Notes: generated by a model from the sequence alone, not told the origin. Positions 1-14,900 are shown, counted from the first letter of the stretch. The stretch: DNA of 64,000 bases from Tretioscincus oriximinensis (GCA_022410635.1 JAJVDF010001800.1:21597-85596); one strand, 5' to 3'. Numbers and translations: made by a program.

Positions 1-869
1 CAAGACTGTCCAAAGTATGGTCCTTAGATGCTGGAGGGACTTTGCAGCTGTCTAGCAAAGAGCATCCCAGCTAGACAAATATTTGCCAGTCCTGATACTT
101 TGGGTCTGGGGAACATCTTCAGGAACGAGTTGTAATTTGCTAGTGGGAATGTGGAGTTTGCAGTGATTTCATCATTATGGACAGGACATTTAGATTATGT
201 GCACTCTTTAGCTTCTGCAAAAGTGAGGAACCAGTTAGGATAAACTGCTTATGAAGTATGAATCTAGGAAGTTTCCAGTTGAAGGAATTTTTGCCATCCA
301 ATGTGTCAGTTCTGTTTAAGGTCTAGAAAGTATGAACCTCTGGAATGGTAAAATAGGTACCAGTCACTCCTAAGAGGTCTTATCTTTATTGAGTCCAATT
401 GGCTCCATAGTGTATCCTGGAAATTAGGAAAATAAAACAAGTTGAATGATAACTAGGGTGTTGCTGGAGAAAGACAAAATTGGGTATGGCTAAAGTCCAT
501 CATAGAGAACTACGCTATGAGAGTGTTAGTGACAAAAAGGAATTATTCCTCATTCACACTTAAGCTGCAAAATGTAGGTCAGTGTCTGTCCAATTATTGC
601 ATCCTTTCACTTTTAGTGATGATGATAAACTATCGGTAGTCAGTTGTGAAAATTTTGCAAAGCATCTTGAGATGGGTCACCAATCCAAATTTGGTTGTTG
701 TTGCTGTATGTGGCTGACTCATAGTTAACTGGATAGAAATGTGCATGGGTACCTTTACATTATTTTCTTAATAGAGAAGTGATTTTTCATCAAGAGGCTG
801 GAAGTTGAACTGGTAAGCCTCTGTTTTCAGGCAGTTTGATCTTCCACTGGGGTATCCAGTATGGGAGCA

Positions 870-1285
870 AAAACTATATTGGCTGCCCATCTTCTTTCAG
901 ATTCATTTCAGGGTGCTTGTTATTACCTTAAAAGCTTCATATGACTTGTCCAAAGTATTTAAATGACTGCATTTTTCAGCTAGCACTCCTTGCCCCTTAT
1001 AGAAAACAGAAGAAACCTTTGCTATCAGTAAAGGAGGTCCAGTTGACGAACATACAAGAGAGGGGCTTCTCAGTTGCTGGTCTCTGATTTGGGGATGCCC
1101 TGCCTTTATCTTTAAGGTCATTATAACCCTATGGCCTTTCGGAGGAATTTGAAAAGTTGTCTCTTAAAAAACAATTTCCCTGCTTCTGAGTTTTGAGAAA
1201 TATTTTATTGCTGCAACATAAGTTGTGTTTGTGAGCTGCCCTGAGGCCTATGATGGGATATAAATAAAGTAAAACTGATACACAG
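870..1285 (+). mobile_element. Decayed L2-like LINE 3' end
   Basis: Broken coding remnants (WLPIFFQIHFRVL) followed by the L2-type tail GAGCTGCCCTGAGGCC and GGGATATAAATAAAG. Heavily mutated; extent approximate. Confidence 0.6.
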
Positions 1286-1544
1286 TGTCTATTTTTCCAA
1301 CAAATGAAAAGTGGTTTTGTATACTTCTAACAATTTTTAATAGTGAGATAACATTTATTTTCAATTTGGTTATAATAAATTTTAAGCTGTTGTGGGATAC
1401 ACCCACATATTTGCATTAAAAAGTTGCCACTGTACAATGACTACATTCTAATTTCCTTAGAATAAATTTAATCAATATATTTTTGCATAATGCTTATTTT
1501 TTTGGTTTTATGCATTTATTTGTTTGGCAGTTTATATCCCATCC

Positions 1545-1990
1545 TTCACCATTGGTCCCAAGGNAGGTAATAGAAATTCAAGAAAAATAGTAATAACAAA
1601 AATAAAAATACACATCTAGCCCAACACTGCCTCTAGGCAGTGGTCAAGCACCTCTGCCTCACCTGATTCAGATGGAATGGAAGAGTTGGATGTCATCAGC
1701 ATACTGATGGTACCGCACTCCAAAATTCCTGGTGACCTCATCCAGTGGCTTCATGTAGATGTTAAAGAGAAAGAGAGACAAGACTGGCCTCTGGGGAACT
1801 CCACGAGGAAGTTCTCAAGATATCAAACAAAAGTCTCCCATTGTTACTTCTGGAACCTACCACTGAGAGAAGATGAGAACCACAGTAAAATAGTGCCTAA
1901 AGCCTTTCCAGCAAGATACATGGTCACTGAGAGATCAAGGAGAACCAACAGGGAACACCCCACCCTGAAATGCTACCATAGTGACTTTTA
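1545..1990 (-). mobile_element. Antisense L2-like fragment
   Basis: CACTGCCTCTAGGCAG and CCTGATTCAGATGGAATGGA match the L2 reverse-transcriptase part at 55500-55610, in the same orientation. Reads as reverse-transcriptase remnants on the - strand. Confidence 0.65.
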
Positions 1991-2902
1991 GGGAACAATA
2001 TAGAATATCCTAGCATACAGTGAAAATACTTGTCCCTCTTCCTTTACTTAGTTCACAGATAGCTTGAAGATGTATTTTTTATTTGTGTTTTTATTTGTTT
2101 AGCCATGTCTTGCAGCATGCAGCAGGTGATGGTGCATGGTAGCACTGTAGTTGCATCTGACTGAATTATTTGTGGATTAGAATGAACTGTCTGATACTGC
2201 GATTCTACAAAGTATAGAACTAAAATTGATTGATAGGACTTATATAACTCATGCATCACCTCAACTGTATCTTATCAAGGTTTTTTTTATATAGAACTCT
2301 AGGGATTAAGAAAAAACGGCAGTATAAACTTTCACGAACAATTCTACTTCTTTGGATGCACAGTAGACTTGTTTGTGAAAGGTCATACTACCTATCTTTT
2401 TCTTGATCATTTTTAAGGTGCTATGAGATCTTGCTAGGTATTCTGGACCCAGACTAACATGGCTGTTTCTTTGAAGCTACCTCAGTTCTTCTTCCTTGGT
2501 TGTGCCATTTCCTTTCTTCCAAAAGGAAATAAATTANGAATCATTATTATTGTTGTGTCTGTGATTTTGGTGCCCCAAAGGGGAAATGTGTATTATGTGC
2601 CCTTGCTCCAAAGAGAAGATAAATGCCATTTCCATTACATTATTTCCGATTCAGTGAAGTTTTTTGATTTAAAAAACTATAATTTATCATCAAATTCTGT
2701 GGCAAATGATTTTAAAGTGCCTGAAAATACGAATGGTTTTTTTCCAGGTAGAAAAGTGGGAAGCTTCATTCAAGCAACTATCTAAAAACACTAACTGAGA
2801 AATTTGAATGTGATGACTTTAAGTTAATGTTTCTGAAATATTCATTTTGTTTTATTTTTCATCTGTCACTTGTCACTGAAGTCAACTGACTTTTCTGATC
2901 AG

Positions 2903-2995
2903 AGTGAAACTGCAGCTGATTATTTTAGTCGTTCTAATCGTAGGGGAAGCATTGTGTCCGACTTGGATGATGTCAGCATTCCAGACATAAACAGT
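2903..2995 (+). CDS. LRRFIP2: LRRFIP2 visible exon 1 (31 codons)
   Basis: Acceptor TTTTCTGATCAG, donor GTGAGT. Phase 0 at both ends. Encodes a Ser-rich segment with SETAADYF and [16 protein letters not shown]. Probable cassette exon of the variable serine-rich region. Confidence 0.85.
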
Positions 2996-5900
2996 GTGAG
3001 TGTGGCATTGCGTAGTTGTCATCGTGATTAGTTTGTCCTTTTTATTGGGGAATGGCACTATTGTTAATGCTTCGTAGTTCGAATAAAGTTAAAGTGATTG
3101 ACAGCTAAAAATGTTCTTTTAAGCATTATTTGGAACAGAGAATCCAACTTGGTTGAGGCATTTTTTTCAAGAAAGTTTAGATAGGAGATTTCATGCTCAC
3201 TTGTTGTCATTGCAAAACATTTGTAGATATGAAAAGCTAAATAAATATTGACTCTGGGTTGCCTCATTTGTATATTACATGATGTTTCTGTAAATATTGT
3301 ATAGTACTTACATTTTAAAAAGGAATCAAAATATTTATATGGTTCATTTTTGTATAATTCTGTAGCTTAGAAAGATTCTCACAGTAGCTCGCATTATGTA
3401 AAGAGGAGCCCTAAACAGGAACCTCTCCCCCAAATATTAAAAGTGTAGGAATAATTATCACAAGAAATTGCTGAAATTATTTCATAAAAACATTACATCT
3501 GTATGAGGTATTATATAATGGGAAAATTGTTCTTGAGTACTATTGAGATGTGACCAACTCCTGGTTGCTTGAATTTATTTATTTATTTATTTACATTTTT
3601 ATACCGCTCTATACCCGTAGGTCTCAGGGCGGTTAACAATAAAACCATTTTAACACATGAAAAACAGCCTTTTCTAAAAANGGGGAGGAGACAGTAGTTT
3701 TCTAGCCAAAGGCCAGGCCAAAGAGGTGCGTCTTTAAGCATTTTCCGAAATTGCTCACAGATGGTGATTGACGCACCTCAAGGGGGAGACTATTCCATAG
3801 TTTGGGGGCTGCCACAGAGAAGGCCCTATTCTGGGTTCCCGCCCTCTCTGCCAGTGAGGGTGGTGGTACAGTCAGGAGGGCCTCTAGGCAGTTTGCTCAT
3901 GGGCAGAGACCAGCGGTGGCTGGTGCTGATAACATTTTAATACAAAAGTGAAGAAAACGAAACATTGATTCATGGCTACATAGACTAAAAACATTTTAAG
4001 TGTTACATAGCTGAACATCAAACCATGATATNAGTTGCTCAGACTGCACAGAGGCTCTTAATGCATTTGCTGAAAGATTATATTAGCCATTGCAGAATTG
4101 CCCTAAATGTGCAAATTCTGTATCTGTTGCCTTCTTAATGATGAAATGGTTAGAATTCCATAGAAGACTGAAGATAGATCTGACGTGGTTCTGCCCTGCA
4201 TCACATTTCTGGTTGGTCTCTTATCTGTATACTGGCTAGGCTAACTCCTGCTTAGCTTCCAAGCTCAAACAGATTAGCTAGAGGCAGGTACATAATGTTG
4301 ATGGAAAACTACCGTTTCCCTCTCTGTGAGTGTGTAATATATCCAGTATGCAACTCTTTGGCTTAGGGTCAAACTACAGGTTGCCTTGCCAGATGCACGG
4401 TTTCATTTGGTCAGGATACATTGTATAGAAATCCAAGAACATGTATGATTTCATGCTTTATTTATAAATACATATACAGATGTTTTTATTTTAATTAAAA
4501 ATGTTTTGTAGCAGAATACTTTTTTTAAAAAATAGCTTGAATAAATGACAAGCTTGGTGAGTATTCATCATAATCTGTAGCAAATCGATAAATAATATTT
4601 TCAACCTTTTTTTATTGGAGAGCCAAACCTTTTTTTATTGGAGAGCCATCCAATCTTGTGATTATCTGTATATTCTTCTGCTATATTGTGATTTTGGTTT
4701 GTGCCATTTGGCCAAACTTTAAATACTGGACCATTAAGGGGGTGAGGACTTGTGGGAGAGCATTATCTGTGAAAGCCCCCAAGTGGTGGAATTCTCTCCC
4801 CTCTGAGGTGCACCAGGNACCTATACTGTATACCTGTTCACCCTCACCTTTGGCTGTGNCAAATACTCCCTGTTTCTTGAAGGCACTGTTGTATTTTTTT
4901 ACTGTTGTATTTTTAAATTGCTCTATTTTAATCTTTTTTATCATTTTTATTGTGATCCCCACTCTTGAGACTTTTGGATATAGAGTGGAATATAAATGTA
5001 AATAAACAAACAAACAAACAAATAAATAAATAAAATATGGCTTCATTATAGGGATGAATATCTGTAGTTCAGGGTCGGAATCAACACCCATGAAACCTCG
5101 TATTTATCCAGCCAGGCTGTGGCTGCACAGCTAGCAAAATCTAATTACGCTTGTATACATTAAACGTGCCATAGAAAGTACCAACGAACTGTTACAACTA
5201 TTTTGAATATTTGTTGCACAGATTCAAATCCTGATATCCAAAGAAGACAAAATTGACTTCCTCTCCCTCCCACCTCTCTAGACAAATCTGAGAATACTGC
5301 TGTGTAGAACAGATCAACAGAAGACCAGCAGTCTATCTTTGAAGACCCAATAACATAAAAAGAGTTGATAAAGCTTCTTTAATTGCACTACATAAGGATG
5401 AAAATAATCATATTAATTGTTCTGAGCAATTGTTGAAATACTAAAGCACCCCTTATCAAATAAATCCAGAGAATTTAGAGTACCTTGTTATTCAAATCAG
5501 GTATTATTAGATCCAGACACTTAGGACCACTTAGGGATCCAGCTGTGGATCACTTAAAAGGAACATCTTAAAAAGTCAGCAAGGAAACAAAACCCAAAAG
5601 AAAAGAAAATGTTGGCCAAGATTCCAACAGTGAGAGAACATTACACCTTTTCAAACCACATCTAATTCCACTATTATATGCCAACAAAGGAAGGATTAGC
5701 AAATTTACTTAAGAAACCACAAATANGAACAGTTGCACAATTCGTAAGGAAGACTGCAAGGAAAACAATTAGGAAGGGCATTTCAGCTCAACAGAAAGCT
5801 ATTGGCAAAATATACAAAGCAACAAATACTTATTTGCCAGTTATACTGTAGCAACAACAACAAAAGACTATTTTCAATGCTGCTATCCAGGAAAATGTAC

Positions 5901-8900
5901 CTAGGCTTACTTGCTGCCCTGTGCAATAGAGGAATGTCTGCAGAAATAAAATTGCTAATAGAATTTCAAAGATGCATCATTGTGATCAAACTATAAAGCA
6001 CTCTTGCATTCCTAGCCTGATACAGCAGTTGGTATGACTATGGATTATTTAAAAATTATTAAAATGTTTTAATACATCCTTAATACTCTCAAGATGTTTT
6101 ACATGATAAATTGTCAGTTAAAATGTTTGTTGTATAATAGTGAATACTAATATTTACAAATTTGATGGATTTGCTCACTTGTTTTACATAAACACTGAAA
6201 ACTGCAGAATTTATTTTGAGGGGCGCAGAGACGTATTCCAGAAACTATATAGTCAGGAATTGATATACAAACAGGGGACAAACCTTATTGTGATGTTTAT
6301 TGAATAAATCCTAGTAGTTGTGATGAGGTCAACTGATATCAATCATGTGGTATGATTAAAATAATATCTTTTAAAAATCTAGTTGCTTTCTTTAGTATTA
6401 TATCAAAACAGTTTTTCCAGTAGATTGTGCCAGACAAAATAATGCACTTATGCTTGGTTGTTTTCTTTTTNAAAAAAACTATGAAAGTGTTTATCAGATT
6501 TATTGTTTATAAACGTGAATACATAGACAAATGAGGATCTTTAGATCACACAAACAGCGATCTACTTATAACAACTGGTATTCGCAAAACACTTCAGTGC
6601 NTTTTCCCTGAAATAATAAAACAAATAGGCAAGTAGTTCAAAAATTAGCACTATGACTATTCTGTTAACCTATACACTTTCTAATTTATATGATAGAGAT
6701 TATTTGTATACAAACCAATTTGTCTCGCTTGATGGAAAATGAAAATACTGAAAAAAGAAGGAATAACAGTTTGAGCTAANCTACTACCAAACTGCAAGGA
6801 ACTGGAAATAAGAAAGTCATATAAGTTATATATAGGCAGATTTGTTTTAAGAAACTCTTTGATATGCCAGCAATCACCGTTTCAATTATAACTGGTTTTA
6901 AACAACTGAACTTTAGAGAATTTGATTTGAGCCAAATTTATGAACGAATTGCAACTAGATTTTTGCTTGTAAAGGGAGAGACAATAGAAGTAATATCTTT
7001 TTGAATACTCAGCTTTAGGATAGCANCCTAAAACATGAGTGGTTGTAAAGATGTATGCATGAATTCCTGCATAAGCAGGAATTTGTAAAGCGATGTTTAC
7101 CTGTATTAGCCCAGTGAGTAGCTTACTATATGATATGGATTTAATGTGTTGGAACTGGTAATAGCTGTGTTGTTGAACAGAGTTGAAATAAAAATGAGTG
7201 TTCTACTCTACAGAAGAAAAAGGATTCAACAATTAGATTTGAATTTCAAAGTGTATTTTCAAAGGATAATACAGGTATTTTTCTATGCTCTTTTAGCAGG
7301 AAGAGAAAAATGACAAGCCTTTTTCCGATTTCTATACAAGGGTAAGTTTGTTTCATATTATAATCATGTATGTTTTCAGATGGTTTTAAAATGTATCAAA
7401 CTGTTTGAGTCTACATATTGAATCCAGTACAACGTCTAAATATTGAATCCAGATGGTTTTAAAATCTGTTAAGCATTTTAAAACATTGTGCCCACATAAA
7501 AATTTCAGTTCAAATGTGAACATAGAGATCTCTTCAGTTGCAGACAAAAGCATCTACCATCAGCAGTGATCTAACTTCCTATAATTATTGCTTCCTAGTC
7601 TTGTTTTGTTTTAGCTGCAAATTTAATAAAGTACAATCTAGATAATATNGAGGACAATTCATTTACCCCCTTCACTCTGTCTGTCTCATTTGAATTTATT
7701 TTAGTGATAGGCCCTGGGGGATTAAAGTTGAACAGAAAATGTAAAACGGGGAAATAGTGTTATAGGAGTTTTGAAAGTCATACAGGTTTCATAAGATTAA
7801 ATACAGTTTTTAGCTCATGTTCTATTAAATTTGAATGCTATTATGTCAGTATTTTTATCCATTGCTTTCCTTTAATTTTAGCCAGCATCTCGCAATTCAG
7901 CAACTCCTTTAAGTGGAAATTCATCTCGAAGAGGAAGCGGAGATACTGGTAGTCTAGTGGATCCTGATACCTCATTAAGTGAACTGCGGGTAAGTTAAAC
8001 ATTACTGATTTTTTATTATTTTTTGAAGAAATATTATCTTAGTAGTGCTTAGTGTGTTGTAAGAGTAAATCTCAAATGCCAGTGCTAAAAATGAATGTCA
8101 AGCAGTTGGGCTACAACTACAAGTCACAGGATTTGAATCTTCATTCAGCTCACTAGGTGATCTTGGGCTACTTAATCCCTCTCAGTCTCACTTACCTTGG
8201 AGTTGTTGTGAAGATAAGATAGTGGATAAGTGAGTAGCATCTGTTGCCTTGGGTTCGTAAGTGGAAATGCTGATCAATTGTCATCTTCTATTTAATTAAA
8301 AAAGTGCTTCAAATCAAGCTGTGGGTCTTGGTTTCTCAGTTTCTCTGATTTCAGGAGATTCACTGTGCAACTCTCCTATCCTGATATTAAGAAAACATAA
8401 GTCTGAATTCTTCTGCACATGTGGAATTAGTTGTAGTTAATTGTATTGGGACTTAGTATTCTAACTTCTTATCAATAAAACATGACTTTATATTAAGTTC
8501 AAGTCAGTTATAAAGTATGGATTATGAAAGTCATAAGTTAACTATTGCTTGGCATATTAGAATAGAGCATAGTTATACTAAGAGTTTAATTCACATTATA
8601 AAAAAAATTCTATACCTTTTTGTGTGTGGGGTGTGTGTGTGTGTGGGGTGTGTGTGGGGGGGGGGTTGTATTTTTTGGACCATAGAATATTTCAGTGTGT
8701 ACATATTGTGTGTTAATTATGCTCATTGTTATGGATATAACGGTCTTTGAATTTTTCAGTTGGTCAGATAACTAAGAATACAGCATTTATTTAATTAACA
8801 TAGAATATATGCTGGGCTGAATTTTTGGATTTTTAAACAGCACTCTACAGTATTTTTATGCAATGGTTCATTTCTGTGTCCTCTAGGATATCTATGACCT

Positions 8901-11900
8901 TAAGGACCAGATACAAGATGTAGAGGGGAGATACATGCAGGGACTTAAAGAATTAAAGGTATCAGGGTTTCTGCCAAGCATGCATTTACTATGGCATTAT
9001 TTCAGCAATAGTGAATTTGCTAATTTTATTAACAAAACTTTACTAACATTCTGCTTTCTTAAGGCATTTGTCTAATTTATAATTTGAAAAACTGATGATN
9101 TTTTACAAATGTGTATCTTTGGGTATTGATACGATATTGTATGTGTTGAAAATTTTAAAATAAATTTTGCATTAAAATATAAAANTGGCCCCATGATATG
9201 AGTATTGTGGGATTGCATCTCCTTTTCTCCATGATCACTGTCTATAGTGGTTGGATCTGAAAGGAAACAATTTCTGGAAGATATTAGGTTAACAAAGCAA
9301 ATCCCTTTGCTTTACCACTGTCTATTAATTATTGAGTTTTGAAAAGGTAAAATCAGATTTTTTAATTTACTTAAACAGATGATCATGAGAATATACAGCA
9401 AACAAAAAAAATCAAAAGAAAACAAAAGAGATTATATGAAGTAATTTCAGAGAAATAGCCATGTTGGTTATTTTGCATCTGAAGAAGTAGACGTGTCTAC
9501 GAAAGCTTATGCCACCCACTTCTCTCCTGTTAGTCTCTAAGTGCTACTGGCCTCTTTGCTGGACTATATGAAGTAATGTTAAACAGAGTATATATGTATA
9601 TCAATATAGAATCCTCTGCTTAATCTTGCACTTAAAGACTAGACCCATTTCCATACACAAATCTTCTTCACAGTGAAGACGATCTTGGGTGTCAATCTCA
9701 GAGAGAAGAAACAAGATTTTCAACTACACTTTCCTTTAAATAAGAGCTAGTTAGCCCGATAGGACTTACACTATGTGTAATATGAATTACATTGACAACA
9801 AACATTATTAAAGATTTATGTCTGCGGTAGCTTGTGNCATAATATGTTTCTTAATTTACTAAAATGCTACACGGCTGTTGGGTTTGCTGCAATATAACTA
9901 ACACAACTGTGCTACTTTCCATGATAATTTGTGTGGATTTGGGATATTTGTTCGAAAATGATTATACAATCAGTATTTAAATGTCTTATAAAGGTTTTAT
10001 TAGACATAAAGAAATTTGTATTTCTCAAATATAAAAAGGTGTATGTTAATTATTGTACTACTATTTTAAATATGGCAAATATCTATTTAGGAGTCACTTG
10101 CTGAAGTTGAAGAAAAATTTAAGAAAGCAATGGTTTCTAATGCCCAGTTGGATAATGAAAAAAACAATTTAATCTATCAAGTGGATACTTTAAAGGATGT
10201 CATTGAAGAGAGAGAAGAACAGTTAGCAGAATATTACAGGGAAAATCAAGAGAAGTCAAAGGTATGCTAATTGTAATCTAATACTGAAGTGAAAAACAGC
10301 ATTGTATTTATGAGATGGTGATTTCCACATCCTTTAAAAAGGCAGAAACTTTAATAAAGGATGCTTAACGAGGACTTGTTCTCCGGGCTCCCTTTTGCAG
10401 GGGCAGTTGCTGGGAGGAACGTCTTTTGCCCCGCTGCGGCAGCATCCTGTAAAGGGATGCTCTTGCTGCCCCTTGTTGTAGTGAGATGTGACAACTTCTG
10501 GGCCTGACGGGGCCTATAAGAAGGCCCCACCGGCGCAATTTCCTCCTCTTTGTGCAGTGCCGCTTCTCTCTTCCTTCCCTCCTTTTTATGACATGGCTGG
10601 TGGGGTGGTTCATGCATCTAGGTCAGCCAAGNGGAGTCAAAATGCCTGGTGGCAGGTATCCCCATAGTCTGGAGGGCCCTCCTAAAGGGGTTCAGGAGTT
10701 GTGGAGCCTACCTTTGGAGATGGGGGTGGCAGAATATAACTTAAGAGTCATGGACAGTTCCTTGAGACCCCATTCAAGCTCCTTGATCCTCATTGGATCA
10801 AGGTGCTTGATTGGTTGCTGAGGGCTCGGGATGGGCAGACCACCATGGGCTGAGCCCACCAGGTGAGTGGGCAACCATCAACCCATGTCACGGGGCATGG
10901 GCAGGAGATGTCTCTCTAGATCCTGAGCCTACAGAATGGATGGGCTGGCCTCTCCATCGGGGCAGGCAGCCAGGGGCTACACCAAAGAGGCATGGCCTAA
11001 GGAAATGGTAGGTCAGGTCGGGTGGCTGACCTAAGTCAACCAAGATGCTGTGTTGCCACACTCCTACTTCATGCCATGGCCTATTTCTCTCCACCCTGGA
11101 TTAATTCACAGTTCAATTTTCCTCGTGGGTTGGGTTTGAATGCAAAGTTCTGATGCACTTGGTTCACTTTAATTAGTTTTCTTGTGTATTTTGGATCAGC
11201 ATTCTCTCTTTTATATAAGCATTGTTACGGGTTTGTTCTTGTTAATGTTTTAATAAATAATTTGTTAATTTGTTTGGAATTTGTTTGTGTCCTTCCCTGG
11301 CTAGCTGTCCGCTGCAAATAATTATTATAATAGCATAACATAGAACTTCAGTCTGTTTTTATTTCAAGATGCTGAGAGAAATAGATAACAGAATCACAAC
11401 AGAGACCTAATTAGATTTTTCAGAGATTTGGCAGAAACGGAGTAAGTTTTAAGAATATGAATTCTCAAGGTTATTTTAAAGTCAGTAATTTGTACCTCTC
11501 CCATGTTCATTAATATAGAGAAGAATTACATTCTTTTTTAAAGAGATGGAACATTTTTATTACAATGAGAGAATTGCTAAACCAGACTTGTAGAAAGATT
11601 TTGTTGAATCATAATGAACCAGGCGAATCATGATCTTAATTTTCTTATCTGTATTAATTTACCTGTACCTAACTTAAGTGTTTGGTTTGATTTTCATTTC
11701 GGCTGCTTAATTTATACTTCTTTAACACAGGAACTGGAAAGGCAAAAACATATGTGCACTATTCTTCAGCATAAAACAGATGAACTTAAGGAAGGCCTTC
11801 GCCAAAGAGATGAGCTAATAGAAGTATGTATTAATGCGTGGCAAATTTTAATTTAAATCTAATTATTTTTAAAATATACTTTTTATGAGTTTTCAAATTA

Positions 11901-14900
11901 ACTTTGAATATTCTGCAAACAGAAATATTGAATTCTCCTACTTCTGGTATGTTTATATTTATGCTTAAACATTGGGAATAAACCTTTTCCCTAATTGCGA
12001 TAAGTTTTCTTGTGTATTTTGGATCAGCATTCTTTCTTTTATATAAGCATGTTCAAGATGGAATGTAACATGGGCTGACTCTATCTTTTGTGTTAAAGTT
12101 CACAAGTATTAGNTCTGAGAAAGATATCACAACTAAGTTCACAAGGAAATAATAATTATCACAACAAAACAGTCACAGATAAGTAGTCGCTTATCCTAGT
12201 GAGGAGAACAGAAGGGAGCACAAACTGTGGCAAACCAAATGTAAGGTGGTGGTCAGGGATGCTAAGAAAAACTTTGAGGAGCACATTGCAAAGAATATTA
12301 AAAGAAAGAAGGACTTTTTCAAATAAATCAGAAAAAGAATCTTTCCAGGAAAGCAATCGGACCAGTAGCTAGCAATGGATAAAAGGGCATAATCGAGGAG
12401 GACGTAGAGATTGCAGAGAGCTTAAATGAATTTTTTGCTTACGTTTTCACTGAAGAAGACAGGGGGTATTTACCCGCAACAGTTTGTCTTCTCAGGAAGA
12501 ACACCAGAGAACACAACGGAAGAGGTCCTTGCTAGCCTTAAGAAGCTGAACATTAATAAATCCCCAGGGCCAGACAGCATTCACCCAAGAATTCTTAAAG
12601 AACTCAAATATGAAATTGCTGAACTTCTGACCAAAATATTTAATCTTTTCTTAAGATCAGGCATAGTNCCAGTAGATTGGAGGGTAGCTAACATAACACC
12701 AATCTTCAAAAAAGGATCCCAGGGTGATCCTGGAAATTATAGACCGTCAGTTTAACATCAGTTCCAGGTAAAGTGTTGGAAACCATAATTAAGGGCAAAA
12801 TTACTAAACACATGGAGAAACAAGCNTTGAATGAAAATCAGCATGGCTTCTGCAAAGGTAAATCATGTAGATAAAGGGGATCCAGTTGATATTGTCTATC
12901 TAGATTTTCAGAAGGCTTTCGATAAAGTCCCTCATCAAAGGCTCCTAAAAAAGCTTCACACTCATGGTATGAGGACAGACTTTGTCCTGGATTGGAAACT
13001 GGCTAAAAGATAGAAAACAGAGAGTAGTAATAAATGGACAGTTCTCTGAGTGGAAAGAGGTAAGAAGTGGGTTTCTCCAGGGGTCTGTACTGGGGGACCT
13101 TTGCTTTTCAATATATACATAAACGATTTGTGTGCCAAGGTAAATAGTGACGTAACCAAGTTCGCTGATGATGCTAAACTGTTCAGGGTAGTGAAAACTG
13201 AAAATGTTTGTAAGGCACTCCAGAGTGATTTATTGAAATTGGGTGAGTGGGCATCAAAGTGGCAAATGCACTTTCATTTAAGCAAGAGCCAGGTCATGCA
13301 CATTTGGGCAAAGAACCCCAATTACTCCTACCACCTGATGGGAACCAGGTTTTCTGTAACCAAGCAAGAAAAGGCTCTTGGGGTGATGGTAGGCAATTCA
13401 ATGAAGGTTTCAACCCAGTGTGCAGCAGCAGCAAAAAAGGCAAATTCCATGTTGGGGATAATTAAGAAAGGAATCGAAAACAAGTCAGCAAATGTTGTTT
13501 TGCCTCTTTATAAATCTGTGTTGAGGCCATATTTGGAAAACTATGTTCAATTCTGGTCACCACATCTCAAGAGGAATATTGTGGAACTAGAGAAGGTGCA
13601 GAAAATGGCAACAAGAAGGTCTGGAGGACCTCCCTTAAGAAGTCAGGCTNCAACGTCTGGGCCTCTTCAATCTCGAAAGGCAACATTTGAGAGGTGATCT
13701 GATTCAAGTGTACAAAATCATGCCTGGTATGGATAGAGTGAATAGAGAAAAAATGTTTCTCTATCACACAACACTAGGACTAGAGGGCACTCCTTAAAGC
13801 TGATGGGTAGAAAAGAGGGACATGGGCCTGTGGAATTTACTTCCTGAAGAGGTAGTGGTAGCTAACAGTTTCAAGACAGGACTANAAAGGTTTATGAACA
13901 CCAAGGGTATAAATGGGTACTAGGATTGATGTCTGGATGTTGCCTCCGGGATGGAGCAACAGGCAGGCCTCCTGAAATACCATTTGCAGGGAGTCATGAA
14001 CAGGAGCATATTTTGCTCTCCTCTGTTNGGACTGCCCAGGTNCATCTGGTGGGCTTCTGTGTGGGACAGAATGCTGGACTAGATGGGCTGTGGCCTGATC
14101 CAGTATGGCTCTTCTTATGTTCTTAACTGTTATAAATTAAGTATTTAAACTCCATGCATTGATATTGACCAATATATTTTTCTTTCAAAATAGTTTTATT
14201 GACTTTTAAAAGATTGAGACTGTAGTTAGCATAGGGGAAGAATAAAACAAAAAAGAATAGTGAGAAAGGAGGGGATGAAAGGAAAGTAATTTAGGACTTG
14301 GTGACACATGTGCTTTTAAAGCTCCTTATATCATGAAGAACTCGGTTGAATCAGGAAAACAAATAAATTTTTTCTGGATTTCAGCGCAATTCAAAACCAG
14401 TTTTTCTGGTTTTCAGTCCAGTTCTTCAGGACTGCAGATGGTTTAAAAGTATGTGTATAGCCAAACCTTTGGAGAAAACAAATGTTGTTACTAGTTCAAA
14501 ATTATCCATTCAAAATTATCAGAACAACAATAATTTTGAATAGTATCTTTGAGAACACTTTAGAGATGTGCATGGATTTGTTTTTAAAGTTTTATTTCAA
14601 CTTGGAAGGAAGGGAAGTGCATGAGAATTGAGACCATAGAAAATACTTTTAACACTATTATTTGGATAAAAATTTTTGAAGACATGTAAACAAAACCATC
14701 TGAACATGCAACTAATTTTTCTTAGTCCAAATCAGCTTTCATTCTTTCTTATCTGGTTTATTTCCATAAATCCAACATATTTTAGAATATCGAAGTATCA
14801 TTTGAAGAATATTTACTTTTTATTAGTTCCAACCATGAAAAAACATCTAATGTAGACATTCATTTATTACTGAACGACATAATTTCTTGTACCACTATGT

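Larger units (their letters stand above)
1..2902. other. LRRFIP2 intron sequence upstream of first visible exon
   Basis: AT-rich with no convincing exon. Contains two decayed L2-like pieces (listed) and a scrap at about 2410-2475 of the repeat family defined at 9446-9564, in reverse orientation. Confidence 0.6.
2996..7299. other. LRRFIP2 intron, mostly unique AT-rich sequence
   Basis: 4.3 kb. Apart from two L2 pieces and a tandem duplication of a 23-base unit around 4609-4648 (unit ends TTATTGGAGAGCCA), I recognise nothing in 5040-7290. Confidence 0.55.

Noticed and set aside
10552..11011. Overlapping short open frames on both strands in the GC-rich insert
   Set aside because: Composition effect; no motif, and they overlap in several frames.
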